From Myxococcales bacterium (GTDB lineage Bacteria; Myxococcota; Myxococcia; Myxococcales; Anaeromyxobacteraceae): a stretch of DNA of 12,826 nucleotides. Within the stretch, counting starts at the first letter, position 1; each line of letters starts with the position of its first letter. Positions 1-6,446 of the stretch are shown one piece after another. A program made the position numbers and the translations under genes. Under the pieces are notes generated by a model, which worked only from the letters and a program-made list of their open reading frames with translations, had not been told where the DNA came from and made no database searches. Where the stretch lies: NCBI GenBank assembly GCA_021784995.1, contig JAJYHA010000115.1, positions 1-12,826 on the forward strand. The letters run 5' to 3'.

Positions 1-10
1 GGAGGGCGTG

Positions 11-475
11 ATGACGATGCCGTGGAAGAAGATCCTGTGCCCGATCGACTTCAGCGAGCCCGCGCGCGCGGCGATGGGAACCGCCGCGGAGCTCTGCCGC
101 CAGCTCGACGCCGATCTGACGCTGTTCCACTCCTACCAGCTCCCCGGCTACACCCTGCCCGAGGGCTCGGTCGTGGCGAGCCCGAAGATGCTCCAGGAGC
201 TGGCCGACCAGGCGGACACGCACCTGGCGGAGTGGCGCACCCTGGCGCAGCAGGCCGGCGCCCCGCGGGTGGCGACCGCCAAGTCCATCGGGGATCCGGC
301 CCTCGAGGTGGTGGAGTTCGCGCGCGAGGGCGGGTACGACCTGATCGTGCTCGGCACGCACGGACGCACCGGCCTCCGCCACGCGCTGCTCGGCTCCATC
401 ACCGAGCGCGTCGTGCGCCACGCGCGCTGCCCGGTGCTCACCATCCACCCGGAGCCGCACCGGCACGGTGCGTGA
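11..475 (+). CDS. Universal stress protein (UspA family, ATP-binding type)
   Basis: Cytoplasmic single-domain Usp of 154 aa, the usual length for the family. The N-terminus (WKKILCPIDFSEPA) is the typical first beta strand and following loop with the conserved Asp. Near the C-terminus, GTHG at 115-118 followed nine residues later by GS at 128-129 fits the G-2x-G-9x-G-S/T nucleotide-binding motif of ATP-binding Usp proteins. The strand CPVLTI (140-145) closes the fold. ATG at 11 is chosen because GGAGG at 1-5 lies five bases upstream; GTG at 8 is too close to it and ATG at 17 is possible. The family is linked to stress survival and energy limitation, but the partner or signal here cannot be read. 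The upstream neighbour is outside the window, so operon membership is unknown. Family assignment is near certain. Confidence 0.95.
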   Translation: MTMPWKKILCPIDFSEPARAAMGTAAELCRQLDADLTLFHSYQLPGYTLPEGSVVASPKMLQELADQADTHLAEWRTLAQQAGAPRVATAKSIGDPALEVVEFAREGGYDLIVLGTHGRTGLRHALLGSITERVVRHARCPVLTIHPEPHRHGA

Positions 476-509
476 CGCGGCGCGCGCTCGCCCGCCGCCG
501 GCCGGGATC

Positions 510-518
510 TGCTAGCCT
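510..518 (+). promoter_or_regulatory. Possible extended -10 element upstream of the 558 gene
   Basis: TGCTAGCCT has the TGnTAnnnT form of an extended -10 box and lies 39 bases before the start at 558, in the 82-base spacer after the Usp gene. No convincing -35 is visible. In DNA this GC-rich such a match may be chance. Confidence 0.25.
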
Positions 519-521
519 GCG

Positions 522-546
522 CTGCCGCCCGGGGCGGGGGCGGCAG
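522..546 (+). other. 9-bp perfect hairpin abutting a Shine-Dalgarno site
   Basis: CTGCCGCCC (522-530) and GGGCGGCAG (538-546) are perfect inverted repeats around a 7-base loop. The 3' arm overlaps the first two bases of the Shine-Dalgarno sequence AGGAGGG (545-551) of the next gene. There is no T tract, so it is not a standard intrinsic terminator. It could end Usp transcription, or act as a 5' UTR structure affecting ribosome access at 558. Confidence 0.45.
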
Positions 547-557
547 GAGGGTGGGGG

Positions 558-1112
558 ATGTCGCGCTTCCAGGACGTGCGGCGGGTGTTCGCGGCGGCGA
601 GGAAGAAGTACGACGGCTACTTCTCGCAGTGCGCCTACTTCGCCGGTGCGTTCTCGCGTGCCCTCGTCGATCGGTTCGAGTGGCCGCGCGAGCTCGTCTC
701 CTACGAGCGGCCGGGCCACGGCCCGGTGGCGCGCATCGAGGACGCGCTGGTGCTGGAGGGCGACACCTTCTGGCACCTCCGCCTCACGCTGCGCCTGGCG
801 GAGGAGGCCGCCCCCGCGGACGAGATCCGGCTCGCGCTCCGCTTCAAGCGGACCGGCGACCCGATGGGGAAGGAAGGGCGCTACGTCATCGAGCTCTTCC
901 CGGGCGTCGAGTTCGAGGTGCAGGAGCCCACGGCGGAGGCCTTCGAGCCGGTGCTCGACGCGCTCTTCGACGAGATCGCGATGCACTACGAGCGCGGCCT
1001 CGACCTGTTCCTCCAGAACCGCGCCGGCAAGCTGCGGATCCCGTTCTCGCCGCCCGAGGCGCGGCCGCCGCGCGAGCCCCGCGCGAGCCCGGTCACCGAC
1101 GCCGGGAATTAG
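558..1112 (+). CDS. Conserved-looking hypothetical protein, 184 aa
   Basis: I do not recognise this protein. It is soluble-looking, with no signal peptide or membrane segment. The N-terminus is basic and aromatic (RRVFAAARKKYDGYFSQCAYFAG). The middle alternates charged and hydrophobic residues as in a beta-rich domain (around IEDALVLEGDTFWHLRLTLRL, then a second set of strands). A helical, acidic stretch follows near 130-155, and the last 20 residues are a Pro/Arg-rich tail likely to be disordered. Codon use matches the neighbours and a strong Shine-Dalgarno (AGGAGGG, 545-551) precedes ATG 558, so the gene is real. It starts a tight unit with the 62-aa gene and a lipid kinase; its stop (1110-1112) touches the next ribosome-binding site. 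A role linked to the kinase is only inference from position. Confidence 0.8.
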   Translation: MSRFQDVRRVFAAARKKYDGYFSQCAYFAGAFSRALVDRFEWPRELVSYERPGHGPVARIEDALVLEGDTFWHLRLTLRLAEEAAPADEIRLALRFKRTGDPMGKEGRYVIELFPGVEFEVQEPTAEAFEPVLDALFDEIAMHYERGLDLFLQNRAGKLRIPFSPPEARPPREPRASPVTDAGN

Positions 1113-1123
1113 GGGAGGCGCTC

Positions 1124-1312
1124 ATGGCGGAGAAGCGTGGCGGCATCGTCCCGAGCGGAGAGGGGCTCCGGCAGGCGCTGAAGTGGCTGTCGGAGCGGCG
1201 GCGAGAGGAGCCCGCCCGGCCTCGCCTGGCGCTGGTGGAGGAGGCGGCGCTGCGCTTCGACCTCTCCCCGGTGGAGACGGAGTTCCTGCTGGCGAACTGG
1301 AAGGAGTCGTAG
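1124..1312 (+). CDS. Small hypothetical protein, 62 aa
   Basis: I do not recognise this small protein. It is highly charged and probably helical: a short N-terminal segment (MAEKRGGIVPSGEGLRQAL), a basic KWLSERRREEP stretch, then an acidic and hydrophobic helix ending in FDLSPVETEFLLANW. No membrane segment, Cys pair or known motif is visible. The pattern resembles small helical adaptor or DNA-associated proteins, but that is speculation. GGGGAGG at 1112-1118 overlaps the stop of the preceding gene and gives good spacing to ATG 1124, which argues for coupled translation. The last codons (AAGGAG at 1301-1306) double as the ribosome-binding site of the following kinase gene. The regular spacing of all three genes supports it as a real gene. 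Confidence 0.8.
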   Translation: MAEKRGGIVPSGEGLRQALKWLSERRREEPARPRLALVEEAALRFDLSPVETEFLLANWKES

Positions 1313-1316
1313 CGCC

Positions 1317-1979
1317 GTGGTGACGCCGCCGCACCGGCCGGCGCCGGCCGGCGGTCCCGTCCGGCCGCGGCGCGGCTCGTGGCGCGGCCTGGCCGCGAGC
1401 TTCCGGTTCGCGTGGGACGGCGTGGTGGAGACGGCGCTCCGGCAGCGCAACATGCGCGTCCACCTCGTGCTGGCCCTCGAGGTCGGCGCGCTGGGCAGCG
1501 TGGTCGCGCTGCCGGTGGCCGAACGGCTCGCCCTGCTCCTGTGCGTCTTCCTGGTGCTGGCGGCCGAGGTGGGAAACAGCGCGCTCGAGGCCCTGGTGGA
1601 CCTGGTGAGCCCGGAGCGCCACGAGCTGGCACGCGCGGCGAAGGACGCCGCCGCCGGGGCGGTCCTGCTGCTCGCCGCCGGGTCGGTGGCCGTGGCGGCG
1701 ATGGTGCTCCTGGGCGCGAGCCCGGGTCCGCTCGCCGCGCCCGGCGCGGTGCGGGCGCTGCTCCTGCGCGGCCTCCCTCCGGGCGCGCTCGCGGCCCTGC
1801 TGCTCGCGCCGTTCCCCCGGCCGCCGTCCGTCGACGCCTTGCTGGCGCTCGCCGGGCTCCCCCTCCTGATCCTCCTCGCGGCGCGGAGCGAGAGCCCGGT
1901 CTTCACCGCCACGGCCCTCCTCGCCTTCGCCGTCGCGGTGGCGACCGCCCTCCGGCGCCGCCGGAGCGGGCCGCGGTGA
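1317..1979 (+). CDS. dgkA: DgkA-type diacylglycerol/undecaprenol kinase with extra C-terminal membrane region
   Basis: Integral membrane lipid kinase; the family phosphorylates diacylglycerol or undecaprenol with ATP. Residues 27-130 match the prokaryotic DAGK domain: SFRFAWDGVVETALRQRN, then the signature EVGNSALEALVD with Glu84, Asn87, Glu91 and Asp95, then AAKDAAAGAV with Lys109 and Asp110. These are the equivalents of the conserved E. coli DgkA residues around positions 69-95. Three hydrophobic segments fit the normal trimer-forming subunit. The protein is 220 aa, against about 120-130 for the family: residues 131-215 add roughly two to three more hydrophobic segments and a basic end. GTG 1317 follows AAGGAG (1301-1306) at a 10-base spacing; GTG 1320 is an alternative. 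It lies four bases after the 62-aa gene, so it is probably in one operon. Substrate is not deducible. Confidence 0.9.
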   Translation: MVTPPHRPAPAGGPVRPRRGSWRGLAASFRFAWDGVVETALRQRNMRVHLVLALEVGALGSVVALPVAERLALLLCVFLVLAAEVGNSALEALVDLVSPERHELARAAKDAAAGAVLLLAAGSVAVAAMVLLGASPGPLAAPGAVRALLLRGLPPGALAALLLAPFPRPPSVDALLALAGLPLLILLAARSESPVFTATALLAFAVAVATALRRRRSGPR

Positions 1980-1985
1980 GCGGGC

Positions 1986-2020
1986 GCGCCGCCCCTTCGG
2001 GGTGAGGGGGCGTGCGGCGC
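1986..2020 (+). terminator. Possible hairpin after the lipid kinase gene
   Basis: GCGCCG (1986-1991) can pair with CGGCGC (2015-2020). Alternatively, an inner stem CCCC-TTC-GGGG (1992-2002), extended by two pairs, forms a compact hairpin. No T tract follows, so a termination role is tentative. The DHOD-like gene starts 49 bases further on with its own ribosome-binding site. Confidence 0.3.
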
Positions 2021-2068
2021 TTCACAACCGGGGCGCCGCGGGAGAGGATCGCGCCACCGGAGGCGTCC

Positions 2069-3055
2069 ATGGCCGACCTGTCCACCACCTACCTCGGGCT
2101 GCAGCTCCCCAGCCCGCTGCTGCTGGCCAGCTCCTCGCTCTCGAACCGGATCGACAACTTCGTGTCGGCCGAGGCGCACGGCGCCGGCGCGGTCGTCCTG
2201 CGCTCCCTGTTCGAGGAGCAGATCGAGGCCGCGGACTCGGCGCTCCAGGAGGCGCTCTCCTTCGGCGCCGACAGCACGCCCGAGGCGAGCAGCTTCTTCC
2301 CCGCCCAGCGCATCGGGCCGGCGGAGTACCTCCAGCTCGTCGCGCGCGCCAAGCGCGCCGTGAAGATCCCGGTCATCGGCAGCCTGAACTGCGTCGCCCC
2401 GGGGAGCTGGAGCGGCTACGCGCGCCAGATCGCGGAGGCGGGCGCCGACGCGCTGGAGGTGAACCTGTACGCCGTCCAGGCGGACCCCGCGGTGAGCGCG
2501 GCGGAGGTGGAGGCGCGCTACGAGGAGACCGTCGCCTCCATCGTGGAGAGCGTCCGGGTCCCGGTGGCGGTGAAGGTCTCGCCCTTCTTCACCTCGCTCC
2601 CGCACGTCCTCCAGCGGCTCCAGCGCCGCGGCGCGCGGGGGTTCGTGCTCTTCAACCGCTTCCTCCAGCCCGACATCTCCCTGGAGCGGATGTCGCTCCA
2701 GAACGTGATGCCGCCCAGCCAGCCCACGGAGATGCTGCTGCCGCTGCGCTGGGTCGCCCTGCTCCACGGCCGCATCGAGGCGGACCTCGCGGCCTCGACG
2801 GGCGTCCACGACGCCGCGGGCGTCATCAAGCAGCTCCTGGCCGGGGCCACGGTGGTGCAGCTCGCCTCCGCGCTGGTGGCCCGGGGCGTTCCGTACCTCG
2901 AGACGCTTCGGCAGGGGCTCGAGGACTGGATGGACCGCCGGGGCTTCTCCGAGCTCGGCGACTTCCGCGGCTCCATCTCGCAGCGGGTGATCCGGGATCC
3001 CGGCGCCTTCGAGCGCGCGCAGTACGTCCACCTCATCCTCTCGCAGAACGGCTGA
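2069..3055 (+). CDS. Dihydroorotate dehydrogenase-like flavoprotein (non-canonical)
   Basis: A 328-aa TIM-barrel FMN protein of the dihydroorotate dehydrogenase-like group. Supporting features are the N-terminal strand YLGLQLPSPLLLASS (8-22), VPVAVKVSP with Lys169 at the usual FMN lysine, and the C-terminal STGVHDAAGVIKQLLAGA (243-260), which resembles the FMN-phosphate-binding end of the barrel. True class 1 and 2 enzymes carry an Asn-x-Ser-(Cys/Ser)-Pro-Asn motif that includes the catalytic base. Here that place reads NLYAVQADP (132-140), so the base is absent. I recall similar replacements in a paralogous DHOD-like family of unknown reaction, sometimes near pyruvate:ferredoxin oxidoreductase genes; no such gene is here. 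A role in pyrimidine synthesis is therefore doubtful. ATG 2069 has GGAGG at 2059-2063; an in-frame extension to 2012 looks unneeded. It converges with the exonuclease gene. Confidence 0.85.
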   Translation: MADLSTTYLGLQLPSPLLLASSSLSNRIDNFVSAEAHGAGAVVLRSLFEEQIEAADSALQEALSFGADSTPEASSFFPAQRIGPAEYLQLVARAKRAVKIPVIGSLNCVAPGSWSGYARQIAEAGADALEVNLYAVQADPAVSAAEVEARYEETVASIVESVRVPVAVKVSPFFTSLPHVLQRLQRRGARGFVLFNRFLQPDISLERMSLQNVMPPSQPTEMLLPLRWVALLHGRIEADLAASTGVHDAAGVIKQLLAGATVVQLASALVARGVPYLETLRQGLEDWMDRRGFSELGDFRGSISQRVIRDPGAFERAQYVHLILSQNG

Positions 3056-3074
3056 CGGCGCCTCCCGCGCGCCG
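3056..3074. terminator. Hairpin in convergent spacer (possible two-way terminator)
   Basis: CGGCGC (3056-3061) and GCGCCG (3069-3074) are a perfect 6-bp inverted repeat with a 7-base loop, filling almost all of the 22-base gap between two convergent stops (3055 and 3078). Position fits a shared terminator, but neither strand has a T tract. Confidence 0.4.
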
Positions 3075-3077
3075 CCT

Positions 3078-3689
3078 CTACCGCAGGTCGCGGAGGGTGC
3101 GGGCCCCGAGGACGCGCCGCAGCACCAGGAAGAGCTCGGCCGTCGAGATCGCGTCCGTCAGCGCGTCGTGCGCCCCGTAGTCGGGCAGCCGGAGCTGCCG
3201 CCGCGCCCGCGACAGGTTGAGCACCGGCTCGCGCTGCAGCGCGTCGGGGTCGAGGAAGCGCGCCTTCCGGGCGGCGCGGACCAGCAGGTCCACGGTGTCG
3301 ACCACGCGCGGGCGGGGCCAGGAGCGCGCGACGCTGCGGTGGGCCTGGCGCAGGAAGCGCACGTCCACGGCCGCCTGGTGGACCAGGAGGACGGCGCGGT
3401 CGTCCGAGCGCAGGCGGGCGTCGACCTCGGTCAGGGCCGCCTCCAGCGACGGTGCCTCGCGGACGTCGCGGGGGACGAGGTGGTGGGCGCGCATCGACTC
3501 GGCGTTGATGCGCTCCGGGGCCGGCGGACGGACCAGCGACTGGAACGACTCGCCGAGACGCACCGTGCCGGCGCGGATCGGCACCATGCCGACGGCGAGG
3601 ATGGGGTGCCGCCTCGGATCCAGGCCGCCCGTCTCGAGGTCGAGCGCCCAGTACACGACGTCGTCCCAGGCTGGCGAGGGCCAGAACAC
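3078..3689 (-). CDS. DnaQ-like 3'-5' exonuclease (DEDDh family)
   Basis: Cytoplasmic nuclease of 203 aa, one domain, related to the proofreading subunit of DNA polymerase III and to RNase T-like enzymes. All three exonuclease motifs are visible: ExoI ALDLETGG with Asp17 and Glu19, ExoII HQAAVDVRFL with Asp109, and ExoIII H174-x4-D179 (HDALTDA) of the DEDDh subtype. The usual HNAxFD of ExoII is varied to HQAAVD. GTG at 3689 is chosen because GGAG lies seven bases upstream; no ATG near the N-terminus would keep motif I. It follows the DUF294 gene by 30 bases on the same strand, so they probably form an operon. I recall this pairing in other proteobacteria. It is likely an accessory nuclease rather than the replicative epsilon subunit; DNA, RNA or small-nucleotide substrate cannot be told. 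Confidence 0.9.
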   Translation of the reverse strand: MFWPSPAWDDVVYWALDLETGGLDPRRHPILAVGMVPIRAGTVRLGESFQSLVRPPAPERINAESMRAHHLVPRDVREAPSLEAALTEVDARLRSDDRAVLLVHQAAVDVRFLRQAHRSVARSWPRPRVVDTVDLLVRAARKARFLDPDALQREPVLNLSRARRQLRLPDYGAHDALTDAISTAELFLVLRRVLGARTLRDLR

Positions 3690-3719
3690 GTCAGGGCTCC
3701 GGCCCGGCGGCGGCGCGCA

Positions 3720-5519
3720 CTAGAACAGGTCCGTCCGGTAATGGTACGAGGCCTTCTCCTGCCAGCTCCGCACGGCGCGCAGGGAGTCCTTGAGCCGGCT
3801 GCGCTCGATCGAGCTCAGCGCGCTCATCGCGATCCGGTTCACGGGGGGCTTCCCCTCCGCGATCATGCGGATCTGCTCGCGGAGCCTCAGCCCGAGCAGG
3901 AAGCGGTACGCCTCGCGCAGCGTCGCGCAGGCGTCGCTGCCGATGCGGCCGCCGGCCACGGCGGCGTCGAGCCGCTCCAGCGTGTTGCGCGCCAGCGACC
4001 CCACCTCGAGCGCGTAGGGGCGGGCGAGGAACACGATGGGCGAGATGCCCTGCAGCTTGAGGTCGATGTCGTCCCCCCGGATCCGCATGACCAGGGAGGG
4101 CGGCGGGCGGAACTCGAGCGCCGCCTTGGCCATGCAGGCCAGGAAGACCCGCTCCCGCGCGGCCCGCAGCAGGACCGCGTCGAGCGGGGCGAGGTCGAGC
4201 GTGCCGTGCACGCGGCGAAAGTCGAAGAAGATGGCGGCGTTGAGCAGCGCGTGCGGCTTCGGGTCGTCGAGCCACCCCGAGAAGCGCTGCTCCCACATGC
4301 GGAGCGGGCCGTGGTGGTTCTTGGCCATGTAGCCGCCCGGGCAGGCCGGGAAGCCCGCCGCCTCGAGGTCGGCGTTGGTGCGCTCCGCCAGCGCGGCGAA
4401 GTAGGGCTCGTCCCCCGCCTCGCCGCCGTGGATCAGGGCGTTGTCCTGGTCGGTGAGCAGCGTCTGCTCCATCCGCCCCTCGGAGCCGAAGGCGATCCAG
4501 GCGTAGGGCGCCGGAGGGGGGCCGAGCTCGGCCTCGACCCACCGCAGGATGCGCGCCAGCAGCGCGTCGTTGAGCCGCGCCACGAAGCCGCCGATCACCG
4601 TCGCGTCGAGGCCGCCCGACAGCAGCGAGGAGGCCATCTCGGTGACCCGCTCGCCGTAGCCCGGGAGCGCGTCGCGCGAGGCGATCCGCTCCACGCTCCG
4701 CAGCACGGTCATCGGCCCCTGGGACGTGGTCTTGAGGAGGTCGCTCGACGTCAGCACCCCCACGATCTTGCCGTCGCGCGTGACCGGCAGGTGGTGGACG
4801 CCGGCGTCGAGGAGCCGCTGCCAGGCCTCGTAGATGGCGGTGTGGCCCGGGATGGTCTTCACCGGGGCGGTGTAGATGCGGGTGACGGGGGTGTCGGGGC
4901 CGAGCCCCTCCGCGAGCACGCGGTTGCGGAAGTCGCGGTCGGTGACGATGCCGACCGGATCGGTGTCCACCAGCACCGAGGAGACGCCGCTGTCCCGCAT
5001 GATGCGCGCCGCCTCCCCGACGGTGGTGGCCGCCGGGACGCGCACCGGGCCCCGCCGGAGCCGGCTCTCGATCGGCACACCGAGGTCGCTCTGGAAGCTG
5101 GCCACGTGCGCCCGCTCGAGGCTGTGCTTGAGGCGCTCGGCGAGCCCGCTCGCGAAGTGGCTGGCGAACTTCGCGTCGGCCAGCAGCTCCTCGAACTGGG
5201 TCCCCGGGATCCGGTAGGAGAGCAGGTCCTCCTCGACGACGGCGTCGAGCGTCGCCCGCTTGGAGAGCAGCGAGGTGTAGCCGAAGATCTCCCCCTCCTC
5301 CAGGAGCTGCAGCGTCTGGCCGGCGCGCTCGAGCCGCACGGCGCCCTTCCGGATCACGTACAGGTGCTGGAGGGGCGCGCCGCCCCGCTCGACCAGCCGG
5401 GTGCCCGCGGGCGCGAAGCTGATCTCGAGCGCGCGCGCCGCCGCGTCGAAGAGGGCCGGCGGGAGCTCGTCGAAGGGCGGCGTCACGCGCAGGAACGCGA
5501 CCGGATCGAGCGCGGCCAT
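3720..5519 (-). CDS. cNMP-binding / CBS pair / DUF294 nucleotidyltransferase-like regulator
   Basis: A 599-aa cytoplasmic signalling protein with four parts. Residues about 10-130 form a cyclic-nucleotide-binding-like domain. Its phosphate cassette reads GEIFGYTSLLSKRAT (76-90): the CRP-like Arg88 is kept, but the ribose-binding Glu is replaced by Tyr81. Residues about 155-265 are a CBS pair (GIVTDRDF and GVLTSSDLL). Residues about 290-440 are the DUF294 nucleotidyltransferase-like domain with AFGSEGRMEQTLLTDQDNAL (343-362), including the Gly-Ser and Asp357-x-Asp359 metal site as in GlnD. Residues about 460-599 are the helical DUF294 C-terminal domain. The layout suggests adenine-nucleotide or cyclic-nucleotide sensing that controls nucleotidyl transfer to an unknown partner. 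ATG 5519 has no clear Shine-Dalgarno. It is the first gene of an operon with the DnaQ-like exonuclease. Confidence 0.92.
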   Translation of the reverse strand: MAALDPVAFLRVTPPFDELPPALFDAAARALEISFAPAGTRLVERGGAPLQHLYVIRKGAVRLERAGQTLQLLEEGEIFGYTSLLSKRATLDAVVEEDLLSYRIPGTQFEELLADAKFASHFASGLAERLKHSLERAHVASFQSDLGVPIESRLRRGPVRVPAATTVGEAARIMRDSGVSSVLVDTDPVGIVTDRDFRNRVLAEGLGPDTPVTRIYTAPVKTIPGHTAIYEAWQRLLDAGVHHLPVTRDGKIVGVLTSSDLLKTTSQGPMTVLRSVERIASRDALPGYGERVTEMASSLLSGGLDATVIGGFVARLNDALLARILRWVEAELGPPPAPYAWIAFGSEGRMEQTLLTDQDNALIHGGEAGDEPYFAALAERTNADLEAAGFPACPGGYMAKNHHGPLRMWEQRFSGWLDDPKPHALLNAAIFFDFRRVHGTLDLAPLDAVLLRAARERVFLACMAKAALEFRPPPSLVMRIRGDDIDLKLQGISPIVFLARPYALEVGSLARNTLERLDAAVAGGRIGSDACATLREAYRFLLGLRLREQIRMIAEGKPPVNRIAMSALSSIERSRLKDSLRAVRSWQEKASYHYRTDLF

Positions 5520-5528
5520 CGAGCGGGG

Positions 5529-5537
5529 AGCATAGCA
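5529..5537 (-). promoter_or_regulatory. Possible extended -10 close to the DUF294 start
   Basis: On the minus strand this reads TGCTATGCT, an extended -10-like sequence (TGnTATnnT) ending nine bases before the ATG at 5519. If used, transcription would begin within a few bases of the start codon, which fits the lack of a Shine-Dalgarno there. No clear -35 is visible, so confidence is low. Confidence 0.3.
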
Positions 5538-5550
5538 GGCCCGGGAGGGA

Positions 5551-5577
5551 CCGGGCGGGTCCGCGCTTCGCGCCCGG
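5551..5577. repeat. Inverted repeat in the divergent promoter spacer
   Basis: CCGGGCG (5551-5557) and CGCCCGG (5571-5577) are perfect 7-bp arms with centres 20 bases apart, in the 68-base gap between the divergent DUF294 and Lgt-like genes. Spacing of about two helical turns suits a dimeric regulator; a hairpin or chance in GC-rich DNA are alternatives. Confidence 0.35.
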
Positions 5578-5587
5578 CTGCTGCCGG

Positions 5588-6439
5588 ATGGACTGGACGC
5601 GGCGCCTCGTCGCGTCGATACTCCGCCGCGTCGTGATCCCCTACTTCCACCTGCCCGGCGTCACCCTCGGCCCCTTCACGCTGCAGGCCTTCGGCATCTT
5701 CGCGGCGCTCGGCGTCTACGCCGCCGCGGCGCTCTCCGTGCGCGAGGCGAGCCGCCACGGGCTCGATCCGCGGCCGCTCTCCGACTACGCCGTCTGGGGC
5801 GTGGGGTGCGGCGTCATCGGCGGACACGTCATCCACCTCTTCCTCTACCACCCGGAGGAGCTGCAGGACTGGCAGCGCGTCCTCGCCTTCTGGGAAGGGC
5901 TCTCCTCCTTCGGCGGGCTGCTGGGAGGGATCCTCGCCGCGATCGTCTTCTTCCGCCGCCGCCCGGTCCGGTTCGACGACTACGCCGACTCCTTCGCGCT
6001 CGGGATCGCGCCGGGCTGGGGCGTCGCGCGCATCGGCTGCTTCGTGATCCACGACCACCCGGGCGTCAGGACCACCTTCCCGCTCGCCGTGGACTTTCCC
6101 CCCAGCGCCATGGCCACGCTCGGGTTCAGCGGCGTGCGGCACGATCTCGGGCTCTACGACGCGCTCGCGCTCTTCGCGATGGCCGCCGTCCTGTACGTGC
6201 TCGATCGCCGGGGCATCCTGCGCGGTCGCCTGCTCGCGCTGCTCGCGCTGATGTACGGGACGAGCCGGTTCTTCCTCGATTTTCTGCGTGCCTCGGACGT
6301 CCCCTACGCGGACGCCCGCTACCTCGGCCTCACGCCCGCGCAGTACTTCTGCTTCGGGCTGTGGGCCTACGGGATCTGGAAGCTCGCCACGGTCCGATCG
6401 GGCCCGTCGGCTCCGGTGGGGAGCGTCGGGCACCGGTAG
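5588..6439 (+). CDS. Divergent Lgt-family protein (prolipoprotein diacylglyceryl transferase-like)
   Basis: Polytopic inner-membrane protein of 283 aa with about seven hydrophobic segments, the size and fold of Lgt, which moves diacylglycerol from phosphatidylglycerol to the Cys of prolipoproteins. Matches to E. coli Lgt are FHLPGVTLGPFTLQAFGIF (20-38), EGLSSFGGLLGG (103-114), ARIGCFVIHDHPG (147-159) and FFLDFLRASD (228-237). Arg148 and Arg234 correspond to Arg143 and Arg239. However Tyr26 appears as Phe35, His103 as Phe108, Asn146 as Cys151 and Glu151 as Asp156. So the fold is clear but normal activity is uncertain; it may be a paralogue using another substrate, with a canonical lgt elsewhere. 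No good Shine-Dalgarno precedes ATG 5588; GTG 5633 is a less likely start. It diverges from the DUF294 gene and precedes the zinc-ribbon gene by 71 bases. Confidence 0.85.
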   Translation: MDWTRRLVASILRRVVIPYFHLPGVTLGPFTLQAFGIFAALGVYAAAALSVREASRHGLDPRPLSDYAVWGVGCGVIGGHVIHLFLYHPEELQDWQRVLAFWEGLSSFGGLLGGILAAIVFFRRRPVRFDDYADSFALGIAPGWGVARIGCFVIHDHPGVRTTFPLAVDFPPSAMATLGFSGVRHDLGLYDALALFAMAAVLYVLDRRGILRGRLLALLALMYGTSRFFLDFLRASDVPYADARYLGLTPAQYFCFGLWAYGIWKLATVRSGPSAPVGSVGHR

Positions 6440-6446
6440 AGCGGCT

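Noticed and set aside
22..1323. Plus-strand frame running through the Usp, 184-aa and 62-aa genes
   Set aside because: Its translation is Arg/Pro/Ala-rich low complexity, and it overlaps genes with recognised motifs, ribosome-binding sites and normal composition.
2012..2068. 19-codon upstream extension of the DHOD-like gene
   Set aside because: The extension is not similar to the family N-terminus, while ATG 2069 has GGAGG at ideal spacing and begins directly at the conserved first strand.
3168..5636. Long plus-strand open frame opposite the DUF294 and exonuclease genes
   Set aside because: Same GC-driven antisense effect. The minus-strand proteins have clear catalytic motifs; this frame has none and shows biased composition.
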